The notes under the pieces were generated by a model. That model did not search any database, was not told the DNA's origin, and saw nothing but the letters and a program-made list of their open reading frames with translations. Positions 1 to 11,450 of a stretch of 64,000 bases of DNA are shown in pieces. The first letter of the stretch is position 1; every line of letters begins with the position of its first letter. Position numbers and translations under genes: made by a program. The stretch comes from Portunus trituberculatus (Eukaryota > Arthropoda > Malacostraca > Decapoda > Portunidae), in contig NC_059268.1 of the NCBI RefSeq assembly GCF_017591435.1, forward strand, positions 3,884,481 to 3,948,480. The letters run 5' to 3'.

Positions 1-206
1 TGAGCATTACATTCATAATCTTTAAGACTGAAACTGAAAGATGAAATGCAAGAGTAAAACCATCAAAAAGATGGTTAAACACAAATGTTTGATAAGTACT
101 TAGGGGATAAAATGACAGGATGATATGAGAGGTTTTGATCATGCAACAAGGGAGTGACATAACTGGGAAAGATGAAGATTTCAGCTATGACCAACTCCTT
201 TAGGAA

Positions 207-304
<98 letters not shown>

Positions 305-880
305 GATAAGATCACACTATGAAAACATGCAGTTTCTGTGAGAAGCAAACCCATATCTTTACAATTTCAGTATTATGCACAAAGCACAAGTTTCACTGTA
401 TGTTTAATCCAACATGTCTGACATCATTCATATGGCAATGACCACACAATTACTGCAATCTCTGGGAGGCAAGTATAGAATGTATATGTACATATGTACT
501 GTCAGCTCTCTACTTGATGTAGCAATTTCCCTACCTATTTTTCTAACAAAAGTGACATCTGCCATCCTTTTTTCATGACAATTCTACAGTTGCCACATTC
601 ATTCCATTGTAGTATTCACTCTAACTAGGACACGGACGGATAAGTAAACCAGGGTTGTTTCATAGTCTGCTGTTTATTATAATACACAGTGGGTAGTGGC
701 AATGACACAAGCAAACGTAAAGGCAAGTGTGAGTCGTGGGCAAGCTCACTGCTGGCTGAGTCACTGACTCACATAGTCCCTAGGATTCAGGCAGCAACCT
801 CACCTAGATAAGCTGGCATCAGGTGGAACTCAACATCTGCATCAGATTAGTGGAGTGACTGCTAATCTCACCTGGGGAGG
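1..880. other. No gene seen; AT microsatellite and possible retroelement debris
   Basis: No convincing exon or long reading frame on either strand. A pure AT dinucleotide tract occupies about 209-300. The stretch from about 625 to 880 is less AT-rich; on the minus strand it contains an AATAAA-like signal near 680 and could be the end of an old LTR element, but no partner copy is present to prove it. It may be intron of the attractin-like gene, whose 3' exons should lie to the left. Confidence 0.4.
209..300. repeat. (AT)n microsatellite
   Basis: About 46 uninterrupted AT units. Confidence 0.97.
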
Positions 881-1075
881 TCACTACACCATTCTCTGGT
901 AAATTCTGGAAGTCCCTGCCTGCTTCTGCATTTCCACATTTCTATGACTTGAACTCATTTAAGAGGTAGGTTCCAAGACATTTATCCTATACTTTTGGCT
1001 AACTCTTTGGATCCTGTTTGAGGGCCAGCATCTCAATGGGTCTCTTTTGTTTTAATGTTAATTTTTGTTGCTCTT
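880..1075 (+). mobile_element. 5'-truncated jockey-like LINE, family J, 3' end only
   Basis: The sequence from CTCTGGTAAATTCTGGAAG through the GAGGGCCAGCATCTCAATGG motif aligns with the last ~200 bases of the longer J copies (compare 23370-23530 and 48560-48710): the final codons of the reverse-transcriptase ORF, then the short 3' UTR. The ORF part is degraded. Severe 5' truncation is typical of LINE insertion. An (TA)n tract follows about 60 bases later. Confidence 0.75.
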
Positions 1076-1132
1076 GTTCGGTTCTCCTCCTATGTGCACA
1101 TGTGCATGCAAACATGCACATGCACATACACA

Positions 1133-1281
<149 letters not shown>

Positions 1282-1308
1282 CGTACACGCCACGGCTGCG
1301 GTTACCGC

Positions 1309-1408
1309 TACAGCTCACTAGTGTTATTCTGGCAAAATCGCCAACTTTATGTTAGGGTCAGTACAGTGGGGATTATAAAACACTCCACAGAGTCCCCACT
1401 ACTATAAC
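1309..1408 (-). repeat. Partial 3' LTR of Gypsy-1
   Basis: About 98 bases match 4412-4521 with one or two differences. It directly follows the truncated integrase zinc-binding region and supplies the stop codon at 1402-1404. Confidence 0.8.
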
Positions 1409-4299
1409 TCACAGCTGGGCCACCAAAAATTGCGACACAGGCGAGCGATGGTCTTCCGGATGCCCAGGTGTCCAGCCATGGGCCCCTCATGTGCCAACAG
1501 CACAAGTACCTCACGCAGCTTATGCGGCACAACTACTTGCAGTAGTTCACCACCGTCAATCTCCTGCCATCTACGACACAACACCCTTTGATGCAAGACA
1601 AACTCCTCCCTGCCCTTCAACTCCTCACTTCCTTCACCCACTCGAGCAAAGAAGGAGGCCAACGCCAGGTCCTCCTGCTGCCTACGAATGAGCTCTGCAG
1701 GCTCTAGCTGAGTAAGAGAAAGGGGGACTATAGGGTCATGGGGTTGAGGCAACGCTGCAACCCTATGTCCCACATGGCCTCGAGGACAGAGAGCTGGCCC
1801 AGGCTGCTCCGCTCCTGCCATGTGCTCTGGTGAGTTCTCAGAAGGATCATCACCACCAGTCAGGCAGTCACCAGGCAAGGGAACAGCTTGATCTCTGCCT
1901 CCACGATGCTCCCCAGGGGGGGAAACTTCCAACAAACTGCCTGACTCATCATACTGGGGCCTGTGCTGAACATCAGAGCCCTCAGCCTCCACACCAGGAA
2001 GCAACTCAGCCCGAGTGCTCCCTCCGGAGTGCTCTGCAGAGTGAGGATAACCATCAAACAACTCAGCTACACCCATCACTTCGTCCTCACTCTCAGCAAC
2101 AACTCCCAAAGCTGAGTCTGGTGCATTAACGAGTGACTCCACGCCGTCACCGTCAGCCTCCACACCAGAACTCAATGATGAGCCCAACACTGGCTCCACC
2201 ACATCAGCACTGCTACTCCCATCTGGAGTTAATCCCACCTGGCTGCTAGCAGCCTCCTGGGTAGTAACAGGCTCTCTCTCAGCCCGGCAGGCCTGAGAGC
2301 GGGTAATAACGTTCACAGAGTCTTGCACCACTGGTCCAGACTCTTCAGCAACCTCATCCTCATCAGAGGTTGGGATCCATACACGACCACCAGCCAAATC
2401 ATTCCCAAGCAGGAAGTCCACTCCTGCGACTGGCAGTTCGTCTGCCACTGCTACCTGAGCCGTAGCAGTGACAAGAGGACATGACAGCGTCACCTCAGCT
2501 GTCACGAACTCCTCCATAGTGTTAAGTCCACGACACAACACTGCCTTGCTAGATGTCACCTTCTTCCCAGTGACATTTCGGCACACTGACTGCTGTGCTC
2601 CCATATCACGCAGTACTGTGACGGGATACTTTGTGCCATCAATCTCGACAGTGCCTCCACACAGGAAAGGGCGGCACCAGTCAAGCTCACTATCCTTAGG
2701 TGTGGGCGTGGCAACAGGGGTAGGGACGGGTGGGCCAACCTGCTTTCCCTCCTCCAAACACAACTCAGGCACATGCCGTGCCTTCTCACTTCTAAAGCCT
2801 GAAGGAGCAGTCAACTCATCACCACAAACTTGGTCAGGCCACACCAACAAGGCAACTGGTTTCTTCGAGGACTTGGGAGTTTCAGCTGTTACTAACTTTG
2901 GGCAATTGAATTTAAAATGCCCTTTTCCTCGGCAGTGATAGCACATAGGTTGGTAATCATACTTGGGCGTTCTAGGGGCCGCCTTCCCCGCCGTCCCATC
3001 CTTCGCAGAAGAAGGATGGGTGGGGGCCTGGGGCTTTCCAAAACCCATCTTACTGCCGAATCCAGTATATCGCCTAAAGTGGCCTGGAGAGCCCAAGGAA
3101 AAACTGCCACCACACCCTGGGCCTCCCTTAGGACCACCTTCCTTACGACTCCAACTCCCAGGCTGCTGCACAGGACGGTGAGCCAACACATAATCATCAG
3201 CCCATGTAGCAGCCTCCTTCAAAGTCCTAAACCTCTTCTCCCTCAACAGAGGTACCAGCTCCTTATCAGTAATATCAATGAACTGCTCCATAACTACTAA
3301 CTCCTTCAAAGCCTCGAGAGTCAAAACACCCTCGTTTGCAACCCACCTCTCAAACACTTGCTCCAGTGAACGAGCACACTCGAGGTAGGAGTCACTTACT
3401 CGCTTTCTCTTTCCTCTGAATTGCAAGCGATAGGCTTCTGGTCGCAGCTCATATGCTCGCAAGATGTCAGCCTTAAACTCCTCATAATCATCCAGATCAT
3501 CAGCTGACATTTTATCATAAACTTCCAAGGCTTTTCCCTTGAGTTTATTCGCAACCAAGCCTACCCATCTCTCTCGAGACCAAGTAAACTCCTTGGCTTT
3601 CCTCTCGAAGCGAACAAACCATTCAGCTACTTTAGCCTCATCAAATTCAGGGACTAGCTGGAGACTTTGAACTAAAGTACGCTCTACACTCTGTTCTCCT
3701 CCTCCTCCTACACTACCAACAACTCCAGGCGTACTTACTGCATGGCGAGTTCTCTCCCACTCCAACTCTCTATCTTTATCTGCCCTTTCTCTCTCCATCT
3801 CTCTAGCCTCCTTCTCTGCTGCTAGTCTGTTTAACTCTCATCTCTCTTCCACCTCTCTAGCCTCCTGCTCTGCTGCTAGTCTCTGAAGTTCTCGTCTTTC
3901 TTCCGCTTCTCTAGCCCTCTCCTCAGCAGCTAGTCTTTTTAACTCTCGCCTCTCTTCTGCTTCTATCTCCATTTTCCTCATTTCCAGCTTCAATTGCAGT
4001 TCCTCCAGTCTGGCAGCTGACTGGACACTATCAGCAATACTGCTGGCTGGACTAGATCATCGGGAGCCTCCCCTGCTTCCGATACTTCTGCCAGGGCTAA
4101 TATATCCCACATCACCTTCACTGGGACCGCCACATCCGTTATCATGAGACATACGTGCATCTCCACTGACCCCACGCACGGCCAACGATTCATCATACCC
4201 ACATGGTGAGTCACTGTTAGCATCTCGCCGGCTCACACTCGCACCCTCACCTTCCACTGGTGAGGTGAAAAGGCCAGTAACTCTCTCCATGGTGCTCAC
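1402..4299 (-). pseudogene. Gypsy-1 gag-protease-integrase fragment with two in-frame stops
   Basis: A frame from the ATG at 4299 runs to the stop at 1402, interrupted by in-frame stops near 4057 and 3839; the uninterrupted part is 798 codons from 3798. In order: a charged coiled-coil start with repeated ELxRLAAE-type units (about 3770-3960), a gag core rich in W, F and basic residues, a CX2CX4HX4C zinc knuckle (CYHCRGKGHFKFNC, near 2950-2910), and a retropepsin-like site reading DMGAQQS instead of the usual DTGA (near 2620). A ~330-residue acidic, proline- and serine-rich linker follows, then an integrase H2C2-type start (HEGPMAGHLG ... FWWP, about 1500-1420) cut off by LTR sequence. A retroelement protein, not a host gene; the changed protease residue and the stops suggest it is inactive. 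Confidence 0.8.
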
Positions 4300-4384
4300 A
4301 AGGACTCGTTTTCACAAACAATAAAATAACATAAGTAATAATACCCCACACAATACACTACACCACTATAAAAGCACTTGGTTT

Positions 4385-4402
4385 ATCCTGGCGAGGTCGC
4401 CA
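4385..4402 (-). other. Candidate primer binding site of Gypsy-1
   Basis: The minus strand reads TGGCGACCTCGCCAGGAT immediately inside the LTR end, between LTR and gag. A TGGCGACC start is compatible with priming by a tRNA 3' end (possibly tRNA-Arg, from memory of 412/mdg1-type elements). A similar TTGGCGATTTTGCCAG word lies 50 bases farther out, so the exact LTR boundary is uncertain. Confidence 0.5.
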
Positions 4403-4408
4403 CTTTAT

Positions 4409-5955
4409 GTTACTGCTACAGCTCACTAGTGTTATTCTGGCAAAATCGCCAACTTTATGTTACGGTCAGTACAGTGGGGATTATAAAACACTCCACAGAG
4501 TCCCCACTACTATAACTCACAGCCGCCGTAACCCTAAGGTTCTTTCAAGGTCGCCAACAGTGTATAATTTCCCCCACTGTAAGGGAATCTCCTTAGCAAC
4601 TCCTTCTCCTCCTGTACCCAACCAAGTAGAATTTATAAATGGTAGAGGTTATGTGTAACAGGGCGAGGCCTTAATACCCCCTAGAGAAACCGCCCACAAG
4701 GACAATTCCACCCACTTCTCTATGAAGTATTAATGCCTCTCCGCACGCCTTGTCCACAGACAGTGATACTCACAAACTGGGACAAAACGCGCAGTGTATA
4801 TATTACTATACTATCTTACTACGACAAGTGCTTCCTAACACCTGTCAGACTGACACCATTAGCCTACACTACTACAATATATGATGTGTACAGCACATCC
4901 AGTGGTGTACACACAAACCCAGATACCACCTACAGGTGACAACCGCTATACACGGAGTCCAGATACTCGTCACAGACAAGTCTGGTGGACGACAACTACG
5001 CACCACTGGCCGACATGAAGCCTCTCAGCATTCAATAATGTGCGTGGCTACAACCACTACAATACAGTATACTACTGAAACTATACAAAAGATGGTGGGG
5101 GCACACAACCGCCCACCAAACCCCACTGGTGACTACAACCACCAACAGCAAAATACAGGACGAAACAATAACACGTCCCTCCGCGTCGCCACACTCGAGT
5201 GGACGAACGCCAGTCAGGAAATGTAGACCCAACCGGCCACACTCCTTAGAACAACAAGCCCGTTGTCCTACACAGCCACGGTCTACCCAGTAGCAAGCCA
5301 GCTACTCAAGGGAGGGCACAACTCCCAGACCAATGACCAGCGAGTACTTCAAAACCCCAGCCAACACGCGTCTCTCTCACTGTGCCAGACCAACAAGAGT
5401 GGTGTCTATCTCCGCTGAAGGCTAACTCGGTACTGTAAACAGTATACTATTGATACTACACAACAGATGGTGGGAGCACACAGCCGCCCACCAAACCACA
5501 CTGGTGACCACGGCCACCAACAAACAAACAGGACGAGACAAAGTGTGTCTCTCCTCTGCGCCGCCACACCACGAGTGGACAAATGCACGAGAAATGCAGC
5601 CAAACTTACTAAACCTCTCCTAGAGCAACAAACCCGTTGCTCTAGCAGTCAAGGTCTACCCAGTAGCAAGCCAGCTACTCAACAGGAGGGCACAACTCCC
5701 AGACCGATGACTTATGAGTACTGCTAATGCACAGTCCAGCCACACGTGTCTCTTCCTGTGCTGAGATCGTACGTGTTAACTCCGCTGAAGACTGGCCGGT
5801 ACTGATGCGAAGCTCGCAAGCACACAAAATGGTGGAGAGAGGGAGGCGGGTTGTCTGCTCAGCAGAACAGCCCGAGGGACCCGCGCTGGGTGGCCATAGG
5901 CTATGCATATAATGAAATAATAAATTAAAGGGGATTAAGACGGTGCCCATCACAA
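4409..5955 (-). repeat. 5' LTR of Gypsy-1 (about 1.5 kb)
   Basis: On the minus strand it begins around TGTGATGGGCACC and ends around TAACATAAAG. It contains no long conserved reading frame. Only its last ~100 bases recur at 1309-1408, so the outer boundary is set by the TG start and the neighbouring microsatellite and is approximate. Confidence 0.55.
5050..5790. repeat. Tandem duplication of about 377 bp inside the LTR
   Basis: 5060-5430 and 5440-5790 align with an offset near 377 bases. Shared words include GATGGTGGG, CACACAACCGCCCACCAAAC, CTACCCAGTAGCAAGCCAGC and GGGCACAACTCCCAGACC. The two units differ by scattered substitutions and small indels. Confidence 0.8.
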
Positions 5956-5963
5956 TATATATA

Positions 5964-6031
<68 letters not shown>
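5953..6031. repeat. (AT)n microsatellite
   Basis: Nearly uninterrupted AT units with one C near 5965, between the LTR start and the Tigger-like terminus at 6032. Confidence 0.95.
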
Positions 6032-6034
<3 letters not shown>

Positions 6035-6736
6035 TAAAGTCCCGGGTTACGTCGGTCTCGAGTTACGTCAAACTCGTAGTTACGTCAGTCCACTATAAGG
6101 CAATTTAAGATTAAAAAAATTGAAAATTTATAAATCGTAAAGGGTGGGATTTATTGTTATTGTTGGTGGTTACCCGTCACACCGCCCGCCTCACGCTTGA
6201 ATACAATAACACCCTACCTCAGTTCCACCACACCGTTGCCTCTGGCAAGAGTGTTATCCTACTTCTGCGTTTACTGATTCAAGTTCTTAGTATCTTGCTC
6301 AATGGCACCAAAGAGAAAACTCCTTAGTGACAGCAGTGATGCTAATAAAAGGAAAACCATTACGCTACAAGAAAAAGAGGACGTAATTAAAGACATGAGA
6401 AGAGAGGCAGCAGCTGTGTGTGAGGGAATGAAGAAGAAAATGGGAAGCCCGTTACCATGACAACGGGGAGGTTGATGACCTTGAGGGTTCGTGCACCCAT
6501 CACAACAATAACAACTCCGGAGCCTCGCCTGGGCCACACGACACTTGCAGCTCACTTACACCGTCTGCGCCTGTCTGTTGATCCCTATTGCCCTTTCCTA
6601 TTGCATTTCCTGCCCTGCTGCCCACGCTTCTACTCCCACCGCACTGCACTACACTCCCAGCTGTCTGCCCTGGGCGTCACAACATTCGACCTGCCCACCC
6701 TCCTGGTGGCCTCAGGGCCACCCCTCTCGGCAACCT
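6032..6736 (+). mobile_element. Tigger/pogo-like DNA transposon remnant, Tigger-1
   Basis: It begins CAGTAAAGTCCCGGGTTACG directly after TA (6030-6031), the usual arrangement for Tc1/mariner-superfamily Tigger elements. It carries the start of a transposase frame (6302). The right terminus was not found: at 6737 the sequence switches to LINE A1. Bases 6461-6736 look like frame-broken coding sequence of the same element. Confidence 0.65.
6302..6460 (+). pseudogene. Truncated Tigger-like transposase, N-terminal HTH start
   Basis: A 52-codon frame begins MAPKRKLLSDSSDANKRK and continues ITLQEKEDVIKDM, the opening of the CENP-B-N/Psq helix-turn-helix typical of Tigger and jerky-like transposases. 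It stops early; an acidic HNNNNSG-type stretch continues in another frame at 6462-6580. The DDE catalytic domain is absent, so it cannot catalyse transposition. Established for the family: the HTH binds terminal inverted repeats. Confidence 0.65.
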
Positions 6737-7334
6737 GATTCCTGAACCTAATGATAGATAATATGATGGTCCAAAGAGTAAAGGAAAGCACAAGATTCAG
6801 GGAAAACGATGAGCCGGCGAGATTGGAGCTAGTTTTTACAAGGGATATACAAATGAACGATGATATAAAAAATAAGTGCCCATTGGGAAAGAGTGACCAT
6901 GTAATATTATAAATAGATATAAAAGAGGGAAAGGAAGATAGAGATGAATTATACAAAGGAGACCGATTAAATTACAGAAAGGCTGATACTGAGAACCTCA
7001 AGAGCTATTTTAAAAACATAAACTGGGAGATGGAAAACTCAGAGATGGTGCAAAAGAAGTATAACTTAGTTTTGGAAATATAGAAAGCAGGAGTCAGGGA
7101 ATATGTCCCAAAATATAGACCTAAAGAAGAAGGAAAGAAAGATTGGTTTAATGCAAGGTGTCCTAGGGCAAAAGATAAAAGAGATGGAGCATGGAAAAGG
7201 TGCAGAAGAAACAGAAATTCAGAAAATATGGAAAACTTCAAAACACCAAGAAATGAATATGCTAAAGTGGGAAAGGAAGAAGAAAGGAACTATGAAAAGG
7301 ACATTGTTGAAAAATGTAAGGAACAACCGAAATT
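6737..7334 (+). mobile_element. LINE family A copy A1, left part
   Basis: It matches LINE A copy A2 from 8699 onward (end of the endonuclease domain and start of the EN-RT linker), with words such as GATTCCTGAACCTAATGATAG. Reading frames are broken by stops near 6912 and 7081. It is interrupted at 7334 by a DNA transposon and resumes at 11451. Confidence 0.85.
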
Positions 7335-7835
7335 GAGGCGTATAAAATACAAGGGGCTCAAGCGCCACATTTTGAGAAATGCACTTTTGTACAGTATTGT
7401 CTTCCTCAAACCCTCCTCTATCCAGGGGAAGAATGTTTGAGCCCGGTAGCTGCTTGCAAAGTGGTTGAAAATCCCATAATATGAAGGGTGGTACTCCCTG
7501 TATCAGCCCTCAGGCTGAAGGGTACACACGAGAGACCAGAGAGAGGGCTAAAGCGCCACTTCCTCCCACACCCACCTCAGCAACCAATGGGCAGCGCACT
7601 GTCAGTTACGGGACTGTGACGTAGCCGTCCGCCAGCCAGTGAGCGCGTGGCATTGGCATGATGTCACGGCATGTTGGCCACTCTTCCTCACACCCTCATT
7701 TCACAGAATATTAATTTGTGTTCCCTGCTACTTTTTTTTTTTGCAATACTTGAATGTGTACAACATACACACATACATACACGTTATACACATACATACG
7801 CACACTTATTCACACATACACATTCATACACACAC

Positions 7836-8185
7836 ATAGACAGAACTTAGAAGAGGAAGTAGAAGAAATCCATAGAATGGGACCATATCAAGAAGGAACA
7901 GTGAGACCAATTAAGATATTACTAAAATCACAAGCAGCAGCAGAAGAAGTACTATATAGAAAAACGAAACTCAGAGAAACAAAAGGTTGCAAAGATATAT
8001 ATATAAAGAAAAATAGAAACGAGGAGGAAAGGAAGAGACACAATGAACTGGTGGCAGAAGCAAGAGAAAAAAATAATGAAAGGTCAGAGGAGGAGAAGAA
8101 GGCATTTTTTTGGAGAATTATAGGAGACAGGATAAGGAAATGGTATATAAAAGAGAAAGAAGAGAAAAGAATGGAGCAAGTTTAA
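7836..8185 (+). pseudogene. LINE A ORF1 C-terminal part (copy A2)
   Basis: Open to the stop at 8183-8185. It encodes a basic, RNA-binding-like region: EIHRMGPYQEGTVRPIKI, then SQAAAEEVLYR, then a charged helix rich in K, R and E ending FFWRIIGDRIRKWY. The pattern resembles the RRM-plus-C-terminal layout of LINE ORF1 nucleic-acid chaperones, but I do not claim a specific family. The start lies upstream of this truncated copy (see 50580). Confidence 0.6.
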
Positions 8186-8207
8186 CTAAAAATGATAAGA
8201 ACAAGAG

Positions 8208-11016
8208 ATTAAAAATGATGTATACAAACATAGATGGGATTTTATCTAGTAAATTAGAATTAAGAGATTACATAAAGAAAGAAGAACCAGATATTGTATG
8301 CCTGGTGGAAATAAAGTTAAATGAGGCAATAAAAATAGACATAGATAAAAGGTATAATATATGGAGGAGAGACAGAGTGGGTAAAGGAGGAGGAGGAGTC
8401 ATGATGATGTTAAGGAAGGAGATAGTGGTAAATCAAGTGGAGTTTGGGAAGGAAAATCAGAAATACTGTATGTTAAGATGCATATTAACAAAAGGAGTTA
8501 ACAATCATTGGAACATATGTGCCACCAAAACAAACTCATGGACTAACCAAGAATATAGAGACATGATAGATGACACAATAAGGAGTCTTACAAGAATCAT
8601 TAAGGAAAGGAGAAAAGTGATATTGGTAGGAGATTTCAACTGTAAGGAGGTAGACTGGGAAAATTATGAAAGTGGTATGGGGAAGATGCCTGGGAGATAG
8701 ATTCCTGAACCTAATGATAGATAATTTGATGGTCCAAAGAGTAAAGGAAAACACAAGATTCAGAGGAAACGATGAGCCGGCAAGATTAGACCTAGTTTTT
8801 ACAAGGGATATACCAATTAACGATGATATAAGATACAAGTGCCCATTGGGAAAGAGTGACCATGTAATATTAGAGATGGATATAGAAGAAGGAAAGGAAG
8901 ATAGAGATGAATCATACAAAGGAGACCGATTAAATTACAGAAAGGCTGATATTGAGAATCTCAAGAACTATTTTAAAACGTAAACTGGGAGGAGATGGAA
9001 AACTCATTAATGGTTCAAGAGAAATATAACTTATTTTTGGAAATATACAAAACTGGGGTCAGGAATATGTTCCGAAATATAGACCTAAAGAAGAAGGAAA
9101 TAAAGATTGGTTTAATGCAAGATGTGCTAGGGCAAAGGAGAAACGAGATGGAGCATGGAAAAGGTGGAGAAGAAACAGAAATCCAGAAAATAAGGAAAAC
9201 TTCAAAACAGCAAGAAATGAATATGCTAAGGTGAGAAAGGAAGAAGAAAAGAACTATGAAAAGGACATTGTCGAAAAATGTAAGGAACAACCAAAATTGT
9301 TCTACAGATTCATAAATGGAAAAATAAGACAAAAAGAAACAATAGAAAGGTTAAAAGGAGAAAACGGAATGGTGGAAGACCCAAAAGTATGGCAGAACTG
9401 TTAAATAGTAAATTTCATGAGGTCTTTACTAAGGAATCCAAATTTGAAAGACCACAGGGTAATAGAGACTGTCTATATGAAAGAGATTAAAGTAACCAAG
9501 TTTGAAATAAAAAGTTGATGACGGAATTGGATGAGGAAAAGGCAATGGGACGGATGAAGTCTCAGGCAGAATACTGAAAAATGTAGGGAAGAACTAGCAA
9601 GTCCAATATACAACATCATAAAATGCTCAATAGAAAATGGAACAGTGCCAGTGGAGTGGAAAAGAGCTGAGGTGGTTCCCATATATAAGAGCGGAAGGAA
9701 GGAAGAACCTTTAAATTACAGGCGGTATCACTAACTAGTGTAATATGCAATATGTGTGAAAAAGTAATAAAGAAGCAATGGATCGAGTTTCTTGAAGACA
9801 ACAAAATATTATCAAATAGCCAATTTGGTTTTAGAAAAGATCGGTCATGTGACAAATTTATTGAGTTTCTACTCTAGAATAGTTGATAAAGTACAAGAGA
9901 GAGAGGGATGGGTTGACTGTATTTATTTAGATCTAAAAAAGGCTTCTGATAAAGTGCCACATGAAAGATTACTATGGAAGTTAGAGGAGAAGGGTGGCTT
10001 AAAAGGAAACACATTGAGATGGATGAAGAATTACTTAAGGGGGAGAGAAATAAGGACGATAGTTAAAGATATGAAGTCCAAGTGGAGAACAGTAGACAGC
10101 GGAGTGCCACAGGGGTCAGTATTGGCACCAATACTTTTTCTCATATATATAAATGACATGCCAGAGGGAGTGAACAACTACATAAATCTGTTTGCGGACG
10201 ATGCGAAACTGTGCAGAGTCATTAAACAAAAAGAGGATTGTGAAATACTACAGGAAGACTTAAACAAGATCTGGAAATGGAGCAAAAAATGGGAGATGGA
10301 ATTCAATGTGGACAAAAGCCATGTCATGGAAATGGGAAAAAGTGAAAGATGACCAGTGGGAATCTATAAGATGGGAGATGGAGTAGAACTAGAAAAAGTA
10401 AAAAAGGAAAAGGACTTGGGAGTGACAATGGAAGAAAATAATCAACCGGTTAGCCATATTGATAGAATTTTCAGAGAGACGTATAATTTGCTAAGGAATA
10501 TTGGAGTAGCATTTCACTATATGGACAAGGAAATGATGAAGAAATTGATAAGTACTAAAATAAGACCTAGATTGGAATATGCAGGAGTTGTGTGGACTCC
10601 CATAAAAGAAACACATAAGAAAATTAGAGAGACTACAAAAAATGGCTACAAAAATGGTTCCAGAATTTAAAGGGATGGCATATGAGGAGAGACTAAAGGC
10701 AATGGATCTACCAACCTTGGAGCAGAGAAGAGAGAGGGATCTGATACAAGTTTATAAATTGATTAACAGAATGGATGAAGTGGATAATGAGAAACTGATC
10801 CTGAGAGAAGAATATGACTTTAGAAGCACAAGATCGCATAGTAAGAAACTAAGGAAGGGACGATGTCTGAGAGATGTTAAAAAATTTAGTTTCCCGCAAA
10901 GATGTGTTGAGACTTGGAACAGTTTGAGTGAGGAAGTGGTATCAGCAAAGAGTGTACATAGTTTTAAAGAAAAATTGGATAAGTGTAGATATGGAGACGG
11001 GACCACACGAGCATAA
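8208..11016 (+). pseudogene. LINE A ORF2: endonuclease and reverse transcriptase, frame-broken (copy A2)
   Basis: EN domain at 8217-8870: MYTNIDGILSSKLELRDYI, EPDIVCLVEIKLNE, VGDFNCKEVDW (APE-type GDFN), KSDHV. RT at about 9530-10500: PLNYR region, AS/FDKVPH, GVPQGSVLAPILFLIYIND, LFADDAKL. The C-terminal part ends EVVSAKSVHSFKEKLDKCRYGDG at 10950-11000. Stops and shifts occur near 8698, 8981, 9402, 9500-9580, 9850 and 10350. Family knowledge: nicks DNA and primes reverse transcription at the target. This copy cannot encode an intact enzyme. Clade: jockey/CR1/L2 group, not resolved further. Confidence 0.85.
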
Positions 11017-11207
11017 AGCCCAGGCCCTGTAAAACTACAACTAGGTAAATACAACTAGGTAAATACATAGACACACAAACACATTAATACACATACATGC
11101 ATGCACATACATACACATATACATACACATACACACAATAATATTTTATGAATTTAAGAACGTTTTGAAGTGAATTGGGGCATGTTTGAGTATTAAAAAC
11201 ACGAATA

Positions 11208-11412
11208 TGTACAAAAAAAAGGAGAAAAATGCAGTTAATGTGGCAACATTCAGAATGTGTAGTTGTAATGTTTATTTTTTTACATGAAATTAAAAGTCAA
11301 ATGATAGACCTTTTGAATGAAACAAATTAGAGCTTTCCCTCTCATTTAAAAAAAAAATTACGACATTCTGAATATTGCCAAACTTTAACTGCGTTTTCCT
11401 CCTTTTTTTATT
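11208..11412. repeat. Subterminal inverted repeat in the DNA transposon
   Basis: AAAAAGGAGAAAAATGCAGT... through ACATTCAGAATG (about 11213-11260) is repeated inverted at about 11360-11412 (CATTCTGAATATTGCC ... CTGCGTTTTCCTCC). Arms are about 45 bp and ~85% matching. Such foldback structure is common near the ends of non-autonomous DNA transposons. Confidence 0.7.
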
Positions 11413-11450
11413 TTGTCACTTGAGCCCCTTGTATTCTACATGCCTCAATT

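Larger units (their letters stand above)
1309..5955 (-). mobile_element. Rearranged Ty3/gypsy-type LTR retrotransposon, Gypsy-1
   Basis: Read on the minus strand: a long LTR (about 5955 to 4409), a primer-binding-site-like sequence, a gag-protease-integrase-fragment frame, then a 98-base remnant of the LTR 3' end (1309-1408). That remnant is nearly identical to 4412-4521, so the integrase region was joined directly to the LTR interior at the shared word CACAGC, probably by deletion. No reverse transcriptase or RNase H is present. The element lies between two TA microsatellites (1135-1279 and 5953-6031). Confidence 0.8.
7836..11066 (+). mobile_element. LINE family A copy A2 (about 3.2 kb)
   Basis: It starts abruptly at ATAGACAGAACTTAGAAG after a CA-rich tract and ends in the family tail: two copies of an AACTAGGTAAATAC unit followed by CA-rich DNA. 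It carries the end of ORF1 and a broken ORF2 (endonuclease and reverse transcriptase). It is nearly identical to copy A4 (50990-54230), apart from 5' length and single-base homopolymer differences. Confidence 0.9.
7335..11446. mobile_element. Non-autonomous DNA transposon with terminal inverted repeats, hosting LINE A2
   Basis: Left end GAGGCGTATAAAATACAAGG and the reverse complement of the right end, GAGGCATGTAGAATACAAGG, form an imperfect TIR of about 28 bp continuing GGCTCAAG. It is flanked by AATT on both sides (7331-7334 and 11447-11450); excising it restores the LINE A1 reading seen in other copies (ACCAAAATTGTTCTACAG). Its own sequence is 7335-7835 and about 11070-11446; the middle is the later LINE A2. 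No transposase was recognised, so the superfamily is unassigned. Confidence 0.8.
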
